The notes below the pieces were generated by a model, which saw only the letters and a program-made list of their open reading frames with translations, had not been told where the DNA came from and searched no databases. Position numbers and translations under genes: made by a program. Shown piece after piece: positions 23,301 through 32,870 of a stretch of 64,000 nt of DNA (the stretch's first letter is position 1; each line of letters starts with the position of its first letter). The stretch comes from Mytilus californianus (taxonomy: Eukaryota > Mollusca > Bivalvia > Mytilida > Mytilidae): contig NW_026262593.1 in NCBI RefSeq assembly GCF_021869535.1, positions 60,410,318 through 60,474,317 of the forward strand, read 5' to 3'.

Positions 23301-24392
23301 TACTATTTTGGCTCTTCGATATTAAAATCCTAACAGGTTCTATCACCTTTCGGATGTTGATCCTCTTATTGTTGAAACAAATCTGAGTGGAAGTTTGTTC
23401 AAATTAAAATAATCATTCCAGTGTATAGTCTATTAAAGACCACTTTTAATAATGCAATTGATCGCTTTTAAAAAAATAAAGAAAACAGAACGACATTTAT
23501 TACCAACAAGATGTATTTTAGCTGCTGAACAACTTCGAAGAACAATTCAGATCATTTATTACCAACAAGATGTATTTCAGCTGCTGAACAACTTCGAAGA
23601 ACAATTCAAATCATTTATTACCAACAAGATGTATTTCAGCTGCTGAACAACTTCGAAGAACAATTCAGATCATTTATTACCAACAAGATGTATTTCAGCT
23701 GCTGAACAACTTCGAAGAACAATTCAGATCATTTATTACCAACAAGATGTATTTCAGCTGCTGATCAACTTCGAAGAACAATTCAGATCATTTATTACCA
23801 ACAAGATGTATTTCAGCTGCTGAACAACTTCGAAGAACAATTCAGATCATTTTTTACCAACAAGATGTATTTCAGCTGCTGAACAACTTCGAAGAACAAT
23901 TCAGATCATAAAAATCGGCGAATTGCATATTATTAAACTTTGATTTACTAATATTGTTTTTTATTTAATTAAAAACCTCGCTTTGTTTGACTAACTAAAT
24001 AGCAATATATAATTCTTAATAAGTGACCTATACATCTTACATAAAACATTTATCTCATGCCATAATTTTTAGAAAAGCAAAAATGAATTGATGACAAAAT
24101 ATTATGTAATTTTACAATAATTCGTTTTCTTCAAATTAAGAATTAAAACTGAGTTGTAAGTTATGAAGAGTTTTTTTTTATCATGCATTGGAACCAACTA
24201 AATTTTTACCTGAAATCACATATCTCTAGTATTTCTGGGGAAAAAAAAACAAAAAACAAATTGTAAATGAATGTTTTATATTTTTTTTTAATTATGTTAA
24301 TAATGATGATTAAGCATAAACATACCCGCACGTTCCTCGTATCCGACTATCAGAAATACAGCGATTATCAAAAAAGATTTGGAGACTGCCAT
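16235..24392 (-). CDS. secreted protein with four repeats of an unrecognised ~120-residue domain (three coding exons)
   Basis: Join of 24392-24326, 18969-18603 and 17339-16235 on the minus strand: 1539 bases, 512 codons plus stop, no internal stop. Exon 1 is a signal peptide with hydrophobic core FLIIAVFLIVG. Four diverged repeats follow. Each has an early Trp, a Leu-rich segment ending in SGADVRIKV- or SGHRVRIAV-like residues, an Ala-Asp, a Gln-Ser/Leu-Leu stretch, an aromatic YWFW-type motif, TTG-x-V, an Arg-Trp-x3-Gly motif, and a closing WF (ITWF, IKWY, VKWF, TEWF). Repeat 1 is exon 2; repeats 2-4 fill exon 3. A Cys-containing linker (SCDDYKNG, YCTNQNANCG) separates repeats 1 and 2. There are no membrane segments after the signal. 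I do not recognise the family; an extracellular binding or matrix role is only a guess. The first intron (~5.4 kb) is full of repeats, so a skipped exon cannot be excluded. Confidence 0.8.
17340..18602 (-). other. intron 2 of the four-domain gene
   Basis: GTGAGT donor at 18602 and TTTTAG acceptor at 17340. The two ends leave two bases and one base of an Arg codon, which join exactly. It carries two separate tandem arrays (17570-18245 and 18498-18615). Confidence 0.75.
17570..18245. repeat. ~24-bp minisatellite inside intron 2
   Basis: About 25 or more units of GTGTGCATATGCTATTTCAT-GTTC with variants (TTTTGTTA in place of TTTCATGTT). Nearly every unit holds the palindrome GCATATGC. Plus-strand ORFs of 66, 106 and 207 codons here are translations of the repeat. 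Confidence 0.94.
18498..18615 (-). repeat. 23-bp tandem repeat containing the splice donor
   Basis: On the minus strand, five units of TTCATAAGGTGAGTTAAACC-TAG lie head to tail. Each carries AAG followed by GTGAGT, GTGGGT, GTGAGT, GTGGGC or a decayed ATGGGA. The first unit (TTTATAAG/GTGAGT) is the exon 2 end and its donor. Confidence 0.88.
18603..18969 (-). CDS. exon 2 of the four-domain secreted-protein gene
   Basis: Pyrimidine-rich acceptor TCTTTTTATACAG, then 367 bases: two bases completing a Val codon, 121 codons, and two bases (AG). It encodes repeat 1 from CNSKWRS to ITWFI. Reading past the donor gives an immediate TGA. The ATG at 18997 lies in the intron and is probably not used. Confidence 0.8.
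19675..19772. repeat. short inverted repeat
   Basis: CACTTGTCTCAGAAAAAAAATCAC (19679 on) faces TATTTTTTTCTGAGACAAGT (about 19743-19762), with inner arms ATCTCTATA and CAGAGATAT. It could be a fold-back mobile element remnant. Confidence 0.65.
19773..20629. other. intron 1 stretch, no element recognised
   Basis: Inside intron 1 of the four-domain gene. AT-rich; no exon seen by eye that would add a fifth domain. Confidence 0.35.
20630..20860 (+). repeat. dispersed family K
   Basis: TAGACAGCAACCCAATGAC, GACATCTAAAGG, AGAAACTATCAAAAGTCTGTCATCAACACC, then GACAAGCTCCTGATTTGGGACAGGC. Matches 8025 and 34950 copies. Confidence 0.7.
20862..21215 (+). mobile_element. dispersed family A copy
   Basis: Begins AAAAATAAGGAGATGTGGTATG and runs through CGCACGGCCTTCAACAATGAG, TATAAAAGGCCTCGACATG, AACGACAACCACTGAACTAC to GGTTAAACATGTTTGTGAG. 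Close to full length. Confidence 0.85.
21228..21512 (+). mobile_element. dispersed family A copy, second in tandem
   Basis: TATGTGGTATGATTGCAAAT, GACAACTCTCC, TTCGGCCTTCAACAATGAGC, GGCCTCTAAATGACAAATTT, GACTTGTGACAGGCACATGC. Same orientation as the copy ending at 21215 but more diverged, so they arrived separately or the pair is old. Confidence 0.8.
22005..22110 (+). repeat. dispersed family N fragment
   Basis: TTGGTGTTAAACGCCACTTTTAGCACTATTGGC and AGGAAGCTGGAGTGCTCACAGAGAA match 37275-37465. Confidence 0.65.
22135..22512 (-). mobile_element. dispersed family A copy, opposite orientation
   Basis: GTTGTTACACCACTGTCCAAG, CTGTCCCAAGCCAGGGTCCTG, TTTTATAACTTGCTATAAGG, TTGTTGAAGTCTTTACGG, ending ACACCTCTCCTTATTTTTG. 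With the copies at 20862 and 21228 it forms a potential inverted pair. Confidence 0.8.
22595..22865 (+). repeat. dispersed family B
   Basis: AACTCATAAGTTGAAAACGAAC, GACAATGCCATGGCAAAAA, AACTAAAGACTGAGCAACACG, GGATGAGCAGATTCTGTTCC, TGTGGCACCCGTCGTGTTG. Overlapping ORFs of 101 and 110 codons are repeat translations. Confidence 0.8.
23494..23909. repeat. 59-bp tandem array, seven copies
   Basis: Unit TTTATTACCAACAAGATGTA then TTTCAGCTGCTGAACAACTT then CGAAGAACAATTCAGATCA; period exactly 59. Copies are nearly identical (one ACAAC to ATCAAC change, one TTTATT to TTTTTT). It lies in intron 1 of the four-domain gene. The period is not a multiple of three, so it is not coding. Confidence 0.96.
23910..24325. 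other. intron 1 proximal part
   Basis: AT-rich, no element recognised. Donor of exon 1 is GTATGT at 24325-24320. Confidence 0.45.
24326..24392 (-). CDS. exon 1 (signal peptide) of the four-domain secreted-protein gene
   Basis: ATG at 24392, 22 codons and one base before the GTATGT donor. Residues 1-22 have Lys5, a hydrophobic core FLIIAVFLIVG and end in Glu-Glu-Arg-Ala, a plausible cleavage site before Val-Cys of exon 2. The phase (one base) matches the two-base start of exon 2. Upstream, TATTTTTTTCAG at about 24425 may be the acceptor of a 5' UTR exon. Confidence 0.75.
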
Positions 24393-24429
24393 AATTCTTA
24401 TTAAACCAAGCACTGCCTGTTTTCTGAAA

Positions 24430-25169
24430 AAAATACCACATTTAAATTAAACACATAATTATTACAGCCTCTGTCTCTTACCTTGTTTTCATAGAACTCT
24501 GCAATAAAAAACTCGGTGTTGATCAAACAGAAACAATTTATTGTTAAATGAAAAAAAATGAAAAAAAAAAAATGTATAAACTTTGCCGCGTAAAAAAATT
24601 ATTCAATATCTTAATATTTATATCTGACATGGTGTTATGCAAATATTAATGTTAATTAAAAAATAATTTGTTCATGCCACGCTCTATGCAAATTTTAACA
24701 CGAGAAGGCAGTATATTTATTCATATCTTTATTCCGAGTGTTAGCGAGGTGTAAAATATAAGTAAAATTTTGACAAATATGATGCAAACCCTTGTTCAAA
24801 TAAACATAGAGCATGACGTACAAGAATTTGTTCGATTCTTATAAGAACATTAAGCATTTTTTTCTTTAAAAGCAGACCAATAAGACTGTTCGGAAGGAGT
24901 CCATTTGATTTAATGAAGCAAAAAAAGTTCTGGTACAAAACCGTATTACGATTTAGAATAGTACAACTACAAATAGGCTTACTTTAAAAAAAAAAAAAGA
25001 TTTTATTGCATTTCATTACAAGCGACGACTGTATCTGATCTTTAAAAGTCGTTCAAAATAACACTGACTTTGTAAATTCGATTGTTATGTCAAGCACGTG
25101 CATCACATATTTTATTTGGATGAAAACACTTTTGTACAAAGCAAAAAAAAAAGAGCGTCACATTAGATT
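24430..25169. other. upstream flank of the four-domain gene
   Basis: Should hold the 5' UTR exon and promoter. AT-rich; I cannot place a TATA box or initiator with confidence. Confidence 0.35.
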
Positions 25170-25495
25170 GATTGATATAAAAATAAGGAGATGTGATATG
25201 ATTGTCAATAATGACAACTATTGAAAAGAGTCTAAATGAAACGGATTAAAGCAACTATAGGTCACCGTACGGCCTTCAAGAATCAGCAAAACCCATACGG
25301 TATAGTAGCTATTAAAGGCTATAAAAGGCCCCGACATTATTGTGAAATAATTCAAGCGAAAAAAGCAAACGGCCTGATTTATGAAATAAATACCATAAAA
25401 ACTTATAATATTCATTGCAGCCCATACGGAAAAAACCGTCTGAGAAGCCAAATCAACAATACGCTTCGCAATTACATGACCATTTGGCCCTAATT
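25170..25495 (+). mobile_element. dispersed family A copy
   Basis: AAAAATAAGGAGATGTGATATG, CACCGTACGGCCTTCAAGAATCAGC, CTATAAAAGGCCCCGACAT, GCAAACGGCCTGATTTATG. The 77- and 85-codon ORFs are repeat translations. Confidence 0.85.
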
Positions 25496-25524
25496 AAATC
25501 AACGAAAACCATTATAGCCTTTGT

Positions 25525-25645
25525 ACGTGAAGACTAAGCAACACGAAACCCACCAAATACCGGGGGTGATCTCATGTGCTCCCGATGAGTAAGCAGATCC
25601 TGCTACACACGTGGCACCTTTTATAACCTTTCCCATCTTGACTTA
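25525..25645 (+). repeat. dispersed family B fragment
   Basis: GAAGACTAAGCAACACGAAACCC, ACCGGGGGTGATCTCATGTGCTCC, AAGCAGATCCTGCTACACACG, GTGGCACC. It faces the opposite-strand copy at 25755. Confidence 0.8.
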
Positions 25646-25754
25646 GCTGTTATAATGGAATACATAATGTCAGACATAAATTTACATATACCAGACTTTT
25701 AATAGACAACTATTTAAAACCATTTGTTTGAGAAAAGAGATTGTCATTAAAAAT

Positions 25755-25965
25755 CTCGCCATTCCGGAGCACCTGAGATCACCCCCGGTATTTTGGTGGG
25801 GTTCGTGTTGCTCAGTTTTTATTTTTCTATGTTGTGTTTTGTATACTGTTGGTTGTCTTTTGGTCTTTTTCTTTTTTTGTCATGACATTGTCAGATTATT
25901 TTCGACTTATGAGTTTGAATGTCACAATGGTATCTTTCGCATCTCTTTTACATCATCTCAATACC
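25755..25965 (-). repeat. dispersed family B, opposite orientation
   Basis: CCGGAGCACCTGAGATCACCC, GGTGGGGTTCGTGTTGCTCAG, GTATACTGTTGGTTGTCTTTTGG, CGACTTATGAGTTTGAATGTC, ATCTTTCGCATCTCTTTTAC. With 25525-25645 it forms a gapped inverted repeat. Confidence 0.85.
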
Positions 25966-26522
25966 AACCAACAAACTTATTAGCTATGCATAACACATGA
26001 ACGTTACACTTTATAGATTTCGTGCGAAGCGTTTCTCCGAATGTACCTCCATCTGGAACGCTCAAACAGAAGCTTTTGAAAGCCAGGATGTATAAGTACA
26101 CGAACACGTGAGAGGTTATAATAGTTATCACTGCACTACAACCTCTTTCTGGATTTTTTTTTAAATCCAAAAAATGCAATAGAAATAATTTATTTTCGCA
26201 GTAAATCTTGCTTCTGGTAATAAAATGAATGGGTTTGATTGATACACGGATTCTGTTAAATAATTTATAAATACACCTTGTTTTTTTTGTTGTATAAAAC
26301 ATTTAATTTTGATAAATTAAATGTAAATTAATAGTATAAACCGCATACAATTAAGGACGTTCCGTACTAATGTGACAATTTATTTACTAAAAAAAACCAT
26401 TAAAAATAATATAAAACCATTCTCGGTTAATTGAATGCAAAATTAATGCATTGAAATTCAGCACATAAATGTGTCATACTTCTGTTTTAAAAGTTTATGA
26501 CCCCTTTTTTAAAAACATATAA

Positions 26523-26815
26523 TAGATATAAGAAGATGTGGTATGAGTGCCAATGAGACAACTCTCCATCCAAGTCAAAATTTATAAAAGTAAACCATTA
26601 TAGGTCACAGTACGGTCTTCAACACGGAGCCTTGGCTCACACCGAACAGTAAGCTATAAAGGGCCCCAAAAAATTACTAGTGTAAAACCATTCAAACGGG
26701 AAAACCAACGGTCTAATCTATATAAAAAACGAGAAACGAGAAACACTTATAAACCACATCAACAAACGACAACTACTGAACATCAGATTCCTGACTTAGG
26801 ACAGGTGCAGACTTC
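26523..26815 (+). mobile_element. dispersed family A copy (recent subfamily)
   Basis: Starts ATAGATATAAGAAGATGTGG and ends GACTTAGGACAGGTGCAG. It is almost base-for-base identical to 44333-44620, so both are recent insertions. Confidence 0.9.
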
Positions 26816-27044
26816 TTTAACATAAATTACTTTTCAAGAAAGTATTTTGAAAATTTGGACAAAGAAATAAGTACAAATAGGTGTGAATTATCAAATGGTT
26901 GGAATTGAAAGAATATTTACAATTGAAGAGTTTAACCAAGTGCATTTACCTAGTTGTATATATATATATATAAATATAGACAAGTTACATTACAATAGAT
27001 CAAGCTTTAAATCGATTGAAGAAAACAGAATACATTTAACATTG

Positions 27045-27490
27045 ATTGATGTTTGCTTAACGTCCAGTGGCAAATATTTCATGCATGTTAAAGACGAGAA
27101 CAAATTAACAATATATACACCAGGTATTTGTCATAGAGGCCACTTGGGATAAAGGTAGGGGACATTTTGCCTGTCATTGGAGAATGAGGGTATATTAGAT
27201 AGGGACTGAAATGTTGCCTTGCAACAGGTCACCTATGGACCCACCAAAGAGTTGTTGCAAGGTTTCTTAACGTTAAGAGAGCTAGGAACACTCTTAACAC
27301 GAGGAATCGGATTTAACGTCTCTAATTTGACCGCACGTGGCTGCGTACTTATACATCCCGAACAGCCAAACGGACGCCCCACGTCGGAAAATGTTTTACT
27401 GCCGAAAAAAGACAAATTGAACGTGACCATATTTCGATTCCCCGGTCACCCATGGGGAGAGGGGGCACATTTTACAGAATTTACAAAAAG
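27045..27490 (+). repeat. dispersed family E
   Basis: GCTTAACGTCCAGTGGCAAATATTTCATGCATG, TGTCATAGAGGCCACTTGGG, TTGCCTTGCAACAGGTCACC, GTTGTTGCAAGG, CACGAGGAATCGGATTTAACG, ACCCATGGGGAGAGGGGG. A 96-codon ORF inside is not supported as a gene. Confidence 0.8.
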
Positions 27491-27519
27491 TCGACGTGCT
27501 CGCCATTAACAAATTCCTC

Positions 27520-28100
27520 AAATTAAAATAAACACACTTAGATATAAATCAAGACAACAATTGACAAGGTTCACTGACTTGTTACCGTGACATAAACATG
27601 AACAAATTAATTTTTAATTACATGACACATGAAGTTTGTATTTGTCGTTTGCAGTTCGCTAGCTATCTATATAGAATATGTATTTTATAGGGAAAGTGTG
27701 CAAGCTGACCAATCACATTTTTTACAGTGATGTTTTTAGTGAAAAACACTAAAGATGTCCTCCAAAATCTTCTTTTACAACTATGGAATCATGGGTAGAA
27801 CTGATTACCATAAAACATAGAGTTGTTACATTGTTATAATAAGTCTTGTTCGGTTTTTTATCAAATATAGGTGTATGTGTAAATAAATAAAGCCAACAGA
27901 GGTTTTAGTACTTAGCGGTAAGTTTATTATTGCTTTAAATTATTATAGTGCCTAAAACTGAAATTAGGACAGCCTGATCTTTACTATGTACATCAAAAAA
28001 ATGATATCAAATTATATGAAAGATAAAATCTGCACTATTAATAACATTACGCAAATGACATCTGAGACCTATGAAAATGTACTACATCCGCACTAGAAAG
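27520..28100. other. stretch without recognised gene
   Basis: AT-rich, no coding or repeat signal that I can name. Confidence 0.35.
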
Positions 28101-28104
28101 AAGA

Positions 28105-28425
28105 ACCATCTATCAACAAGAATGTGTCCATAGTACACGGATGCCCCACTAGCACTATCATTTTCTATGTTCAGTGGACCGTGAAATTGGGGTCAAAATT
28201 CTAATTTTGTATTAAAATTAGAAAGATCATATCATAGGGAACATGTGTACTAAGTTTCAAGTTGATTGGACTTCAACTTCATCAAAAACTACCTTGACCA
28301 AAAACTTTAACCTGAAGCGGGACAGACGGACAAACGGACGGACGAACGAACGAACGAAAGAACGGACGCACAGAACAAAAAACATAATGCCCTCTACTAT
28401 CGTAGATGGGGCATGAAAATGAATG
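28105..28425 (+). repeat. dispersed family F, single-unit copy
   Basis: ACAAGAATGTGTCCATAGTAC, CACTAGCACTATCATTTTCT, TGATTGGACTTCAACTTCATC, a run of GACGGACGAACG, and CATAATGCCCTCTACTATCG. It has one internal segment where the copy at 13095 has two. Confidence 0.88.
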
Positions 28426-28669
28426 TAGTTGTTTCTGTCAAAAGAATGTTTAAAAATTGAAAGTTGTCTTTTCTAAATTAGAACGTAATGTAGATTAATT
28501 GTTTTAAGTTATTTTCGGTATTGAATCCAGGGAACTATGTACCGCGAGTACATACATGTAGTTCTTTGATTAATCAGAAAGAAAGATTTTTTTCACAGAT
28601 TCAGTCTGTCAAAATAGCCAAAGATTGTGTTGGTAAAGTTAGCGTCAAAAACAATTTCTATTTTCTGTT

Positions 28670-28800
28670 ATTAATAAACTCATCATAGATACTAGGACTG
28701 AAATGTTGTACGCCTGACGCGCGTTTTGTCATCAAAAAGACTCATCAGTGACGCTAGAATGGAAAAAGGTTAAAAAGGTCAAAATAAAGTACTAATTAAG
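28670..28800 (+). repeat. dispersed family C, 5' part
   Basis: AATAAACTCATCATAGATACTAGG, GACGCGCGTTTTGTCATC, CTCATCAGTGACGCTAGAAT, AAATAAAGTAC. Confidence 0.85.
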
Positions 28801-29164
28801 ATTATTTGTGTACCTTCTCGTTACTAGTTAGGTTCATATTCTACTCCTGTCTGTTCGTCAGCATAAGGTGTACATGAATCTCTAGTCGTCACAACTATTC
28901 ATGATCACATTCATGAAGTCTTGTTCACTTCCTACGTTTATGTACGTATATATTAGAGAAGAACAAATCATTTCCTGCTACAGTTTAAGACTACAACTTA
29001 TTTTTATTTCCCTATGTACGTCAGAGTACATGCATATCATAAAGGTCTTGATGTTTCGGGGATATCATATGTACATACTTGCAAACACATTTTTAGAAAT
29101 CTCGAAACTGAATATTCTGTCCAGGTTCTTAGTTAAAGTCAATCACATGTCTATATTGAACATA

Positions 29165-29612
29165 ATTACATCTTTCTATGTTGTGATGTTACACTATTGT
29201 TTCTGGTAGGGTGAAGGTTGGCGCCTATTGTAACGTTTAAACCCGCTGCATTTGTTTGCACCTGTCCTAAGTCAGAAACTGATGTTCAGTGGTTATCGTT
29301 TGTTGATGTGGTTCATAAGTGTTTCTCGTTTCTCGTTTTTTATATAGATTAGACCTTTGGTTTCCCTGTTTGAATTGTTTTACACTAGTCATTTTTTGGG
29401 CCCTTTATAGCTTGCTGTTGGGTGTGAGCCAAGGCTCCGTGTTGAAGACCGCACTTTGACCTATAATGGTTCCAGAATTATGTTCTTTTCTTTTACTCGA
29501 TGAAATAAACTGTTTTTTCATTTATCTGCATTTGTTTATTTACTTTTACAAATTGTGACTTGGATGGAGAGTTGTCTCATTGGCACTCATACCACATCTT
29601 CTTGTATCTATA
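29165..29612 (-). mobile_element. dispersed family A copy with a ~70-bp insertion
   Basis: GTGATGTTACACTATTGTTTC, GGTTGGCGCCTATTG, GAGCCAAGGCTCCGTGTTGAAGACCG, ending GTTGTCTCATTGGCACTCAT, ACCACATCTTCTTGTATCTAT. Compared with copies at 26523 and 44333 there are about 70 extra bases at 29472-29542, between TATAATGGTT and ACTTTTACAAATT. Confidence 0.85.
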
Positions 29613-29869
29613 TACATATTTATTTAATCTGATAAATTTTAAATAAACGAAATAACCTTTGTCCGGCGGGTCAGGAATCGGGATGTATTACCAGCTAGAA
29701 CTTTCAAGGGATATAGTATATTTGAAGAAGAGGGAACTCAAGGGTATCTGTATTTTCCTCTTAAATTTTCAGAATTTAAAGTACAAGTCGTTAATACTAC
29801 CAGAAAAGGTTAGTTCTGCAAAATTAAAATGCAACATTTTAGGAAACGTTCTTCAATTGTAAGCATTCT

Positions 29870-31040
29870 TTCTATTCTAACCATTTGATAATTCACACCT
29901 ACTCGATATTAGTAAGACCTCACAAAGGACATATAACTATAATGACTTTCTATACAACCTTTTGACAAAAAAAATAATTGCATCTTATTTACATTCCTTT
30001 AAAAACGAAATAAATTGTTTATTTGTAGCTTACATCTTATATTCAGCGTTCAATTCTTCATTTGTTGATCTTCTTTTTTTTTTTGGTTCTCCTGATTTTT
30101 AATATGAGTCATTAAAACAATAGTTGGTGTCTGGTACACTATTACAGTGATAAAGTCTTCAATATTTAGAACCTACTTGCACTGGTGTTTATACAAAAAA
30201 ATACCAACAATAACAATACAGAACTATCAATTTTTAACAGTGAGAAAGATGGCTCTCTAAAACATGTTTTTGTCACGTAACGCTACTACTGACCGAAAAT
30301 TCAGAATGAACCACGCCCACTGGCCGTGTAGTTAAAATGAAACACGCCCACTGCATGACCGTGTATTAAATTTACACGGTTTCCATGTGCAAGCTTTTAA
30401 CCAATGATATTCCTAGAAGTTTATAGGAGGTAGGATGAAATTAGTTCCCATCACCATCACTGATCAAACATTTTTTTTTGTATAATTTGTTACGATATCA
30501 AGTCGCTAATTTGAAGCCGACTAAAATGTTTCCTTTATTTTTTTCTGCAGTGAAATTCTGCACACATGTATTATGGCCATTATACAACATCATGTCTTTC
30601 TTTACTATTAATTTATCAATTGTTGTATCAGCGTTTATCTATTTTTGTATTAACGTTTATCAATTATGTATTAAACTTTATCAATTTCGGTAATGCTATT
30701 AATCGATTTTTTTCTTTAACTTTCCATCAATGTGTGTGTATTAACTTTAATAATCATTTTTTGTATTAACCTTTACCAATTAATGTCTTAACCTTTTCTA
30801 ATTTCTGTAATAACCTTAATTGATTTGCATCAATGTGTGTGCATTAACTTTATCACTTTTTTTAATTTAAGTCAAAAAGAGAGGTTTAAAGGTTAAAAAA
30901 TGTAAGCGAAGATATTGGGTATGTTTAGTTTTTTTTTTAATAACTTTCTATTGACGTAACCAATTTCGTTTGCTGAATACGACTTATTGATTTTTGCTTT
31001 AGGTTCCAAAGGACATCGGATTTAAGGAACTAAATTAATA
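29870..31040. other. AT-rich stretch, no gene seen
   Basis: At 30500-30880 the phrase GTATTAACTTTATCAATT recurs loosely about ten times, a decayed short tandem pattern that produces two overlapping 67-71 codon ORFs. Nothing else is recognised. Confidence 0.4.
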
Positions 31041-31049
31041 TTATTATGA

Positions 31050-31590
31050 TCCCATACCTAAAGTAAACATGGCAGATTTGTGTGACCCCTTGCCTTACAG
31101 AGGTATTGCTTTAGCCTGTGTTTCGTATAAGCTTTATTGTAATATTTTAAACAAAAGGCTAACGCAATGGGTAGATGACAATAACATATTAGCAGACGAG
31201 CAGTATGGTTTCCGTCAAAATCGAAGCACAAGTATACAACATAACTGATGTCAGAAAAAGCTTCGTAAATCTACTTTTTGTTCTTGTTTTGATTTTAAAA
31301 AGGCCTATGATACCATAAATAGAAATATATTGTTGTTAAAGATATATGGGCTTGATGTTGCAGATCATTTTTGTGCTATACAATCTATTTACACAAATGT
31401 TTATGTCCAGTACAACTAAACGGTCATCAATCAGAATCGTTCAATGTCAACAGTGGTCATAAACAAGGATGTCCATTATCACCTATGCTATATAATCACT
31501 ATATAAATGATCTAGTTTCGTTCTGGAAATTATATGAGTGTGATATTGGTTTATTGTGCAGAGATAATTGTATGAACATCAATTAAAAAA
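31050..31590 (+). pseudogene. LINE-type reverse transcriptase remnant
   Basis: Reading the frame gives YRGIALACVSYKLYCNILNK, DEQYGFRQNRST, then DFKKAYDTINRNILLLKIYG and, after a frame change at about 31405, NSGHKQGCPLSPMLYNHYIN-DL. These are RT blocks 2a to 5 of non-LTR retrotransposons (the DFKKAYD block and the GxKQGCPLSP block). In-frame stops fall at about 31228 and 31413 and a frame shift follows. The (F/Y)xDD catalytic box is not present. It is an inactive, truncated copy. Confidence 0.85.
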
Positions 31591-31879
31591 AAAGTAAAAT
31601 TGTGCATTTGAGAAGAAAAAAAACCTAAACAAATCAAAAAAACAGACGAAATTCCTAATTGCATTGGAAAATATATATCAATCGTTTGAAAGTAACAATT
31701 TGAAAGTTATTACACGTCAAAAAGTAAAGCATATGTTAGATATACTCACGTATACAGCTGAAAGGCATGCAATAATCCGTACAATCTTACCAATATCCCA
31801 AAATTAAATGAGCCTTCCAGAGCAATAACAATGTACTTATTAATGAGAAAAGTTGTGGTATTGTCTAAATCCGGTACAA

Positions 31880-32085
31880 CGTTAAAAATTTCTTATGACA
31901 GATGAAAACATGGTACAATGAGATCAACATTTTAAATAATTACTTACAAAAGCCAAACAACGAACTAACAAGACTGATTATGATACTTTTGTGCATGGTT
32001 AGACAAGAACGTCATAATAATTGTGTAGTTTTGATTATTAACATAGCAGTTAATAAATATTTAATTAGATTATTATGTTTTTGAC
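31880..32085 (+). pseudogene. possible 3' continuation of the LINE remnant
   Basis: The short frame MKTWYNEINILNNYL-QKPNNELTRL resembles the C-terminal region that follows RT in LINE polyproteins. Weak evidence; position after 31590 is the main argument. Confidence 0.3.
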
Positions 32086-32424
32086 AATTTCAATATTCCG
32101 GTAAAGAGATACAGTGTTATAAATTAGTTTACCAAGTTATAACAATATTAATTAAGTAAATTTACTAGCCATGTAATAATCGTGTTTCATTTATCCTGAA
32201 ACCGATTGTTTTGCCTACACGTGGCTGATTTACTAAAATATACATATTGATGTATATGAGCCAATTTCAAATGGTATGACCTGAAGGGTAGCTAGGGTAT
32301 AAAAATTCTACGATCAGGACTTATGGAATTCATCAACCTATGGCATCTTACAGTAACAAAGGGGTGGGGAGGGACATCAGTTTTCTGCGCGAGGTTTGTT
32401 ACTTTCCAATCATGTTCGACCCTA

Positions 32425-32535
32425 ATTTTGGAACCTTCAGTCCAATCACGCGTAGTGATAATTTTCACGTTAATGAACCCTTGCAACAACTCTTTGAAAA
32501 GGTTCGCAACTGACCCGATTAAAGGCAACATTTCA
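32425..32535 (-). repeat. dispersed family E fragment
   Basis: CACGTTAATGAACCCTTGCAACAACTCTTTGAAAAGG is the reverse complement of the family-E centre; 32280-32420 is probably a more decayed part of the same or a neighbouring element. Confidence 0.55.
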
Positions 32536-32629
32536 GATCAAATGCAATTCGCCCTTATATGTTAGTGGTAGTAAAAACAGTATTCTCGTTTTCTTTGGGT
32601 AAAACCTCATTTCAGATTATATTTCAGTT

Positions 32630-32870
32630 TATTAAACGTTACCCTTGACCGTCCTTCCGTCTGTCCGTCCAATTTTCGTTTCCGCACTTTAACTTGAGTT
32701 TGCCTCATCCAAATTTTATAAAACTCATACACAATGCTAATAACCACAACAAAAAGACAGCGTTTGAATTTGGGCAGTGAGTCATTAATCGTTCTAAAAT
32801 TATGTCCCTTTTTGTCTTGGGAAATTACAACGCTTGATCGGGGACACATTCTTCTTTTATGTTTAATTGA
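32630..32870 (+). repeat. dispersed family M
   Basis: TTACCCTTGACCGTCCTTCCGTCTGTCCGTCC and TTTCGTTTCCGCACTTTAACTTGAGTTTGCC match TTACCCTTGTCCGTCCATACG and GGTTTCCGTTCTCTAACTTTAG at 54165. ORFs here are repeat translations. Confidence 0.65.

Noticed and set aside
23494..23909. CRISPR-like or coding repeat
   Set aside because: No spacers, and the 59-bp period breaks the reading frame.
27219..27509. 96-codon ORF
   Set aside because: Inside a family-E repeat found elsewhere in both orientations without an open frame.
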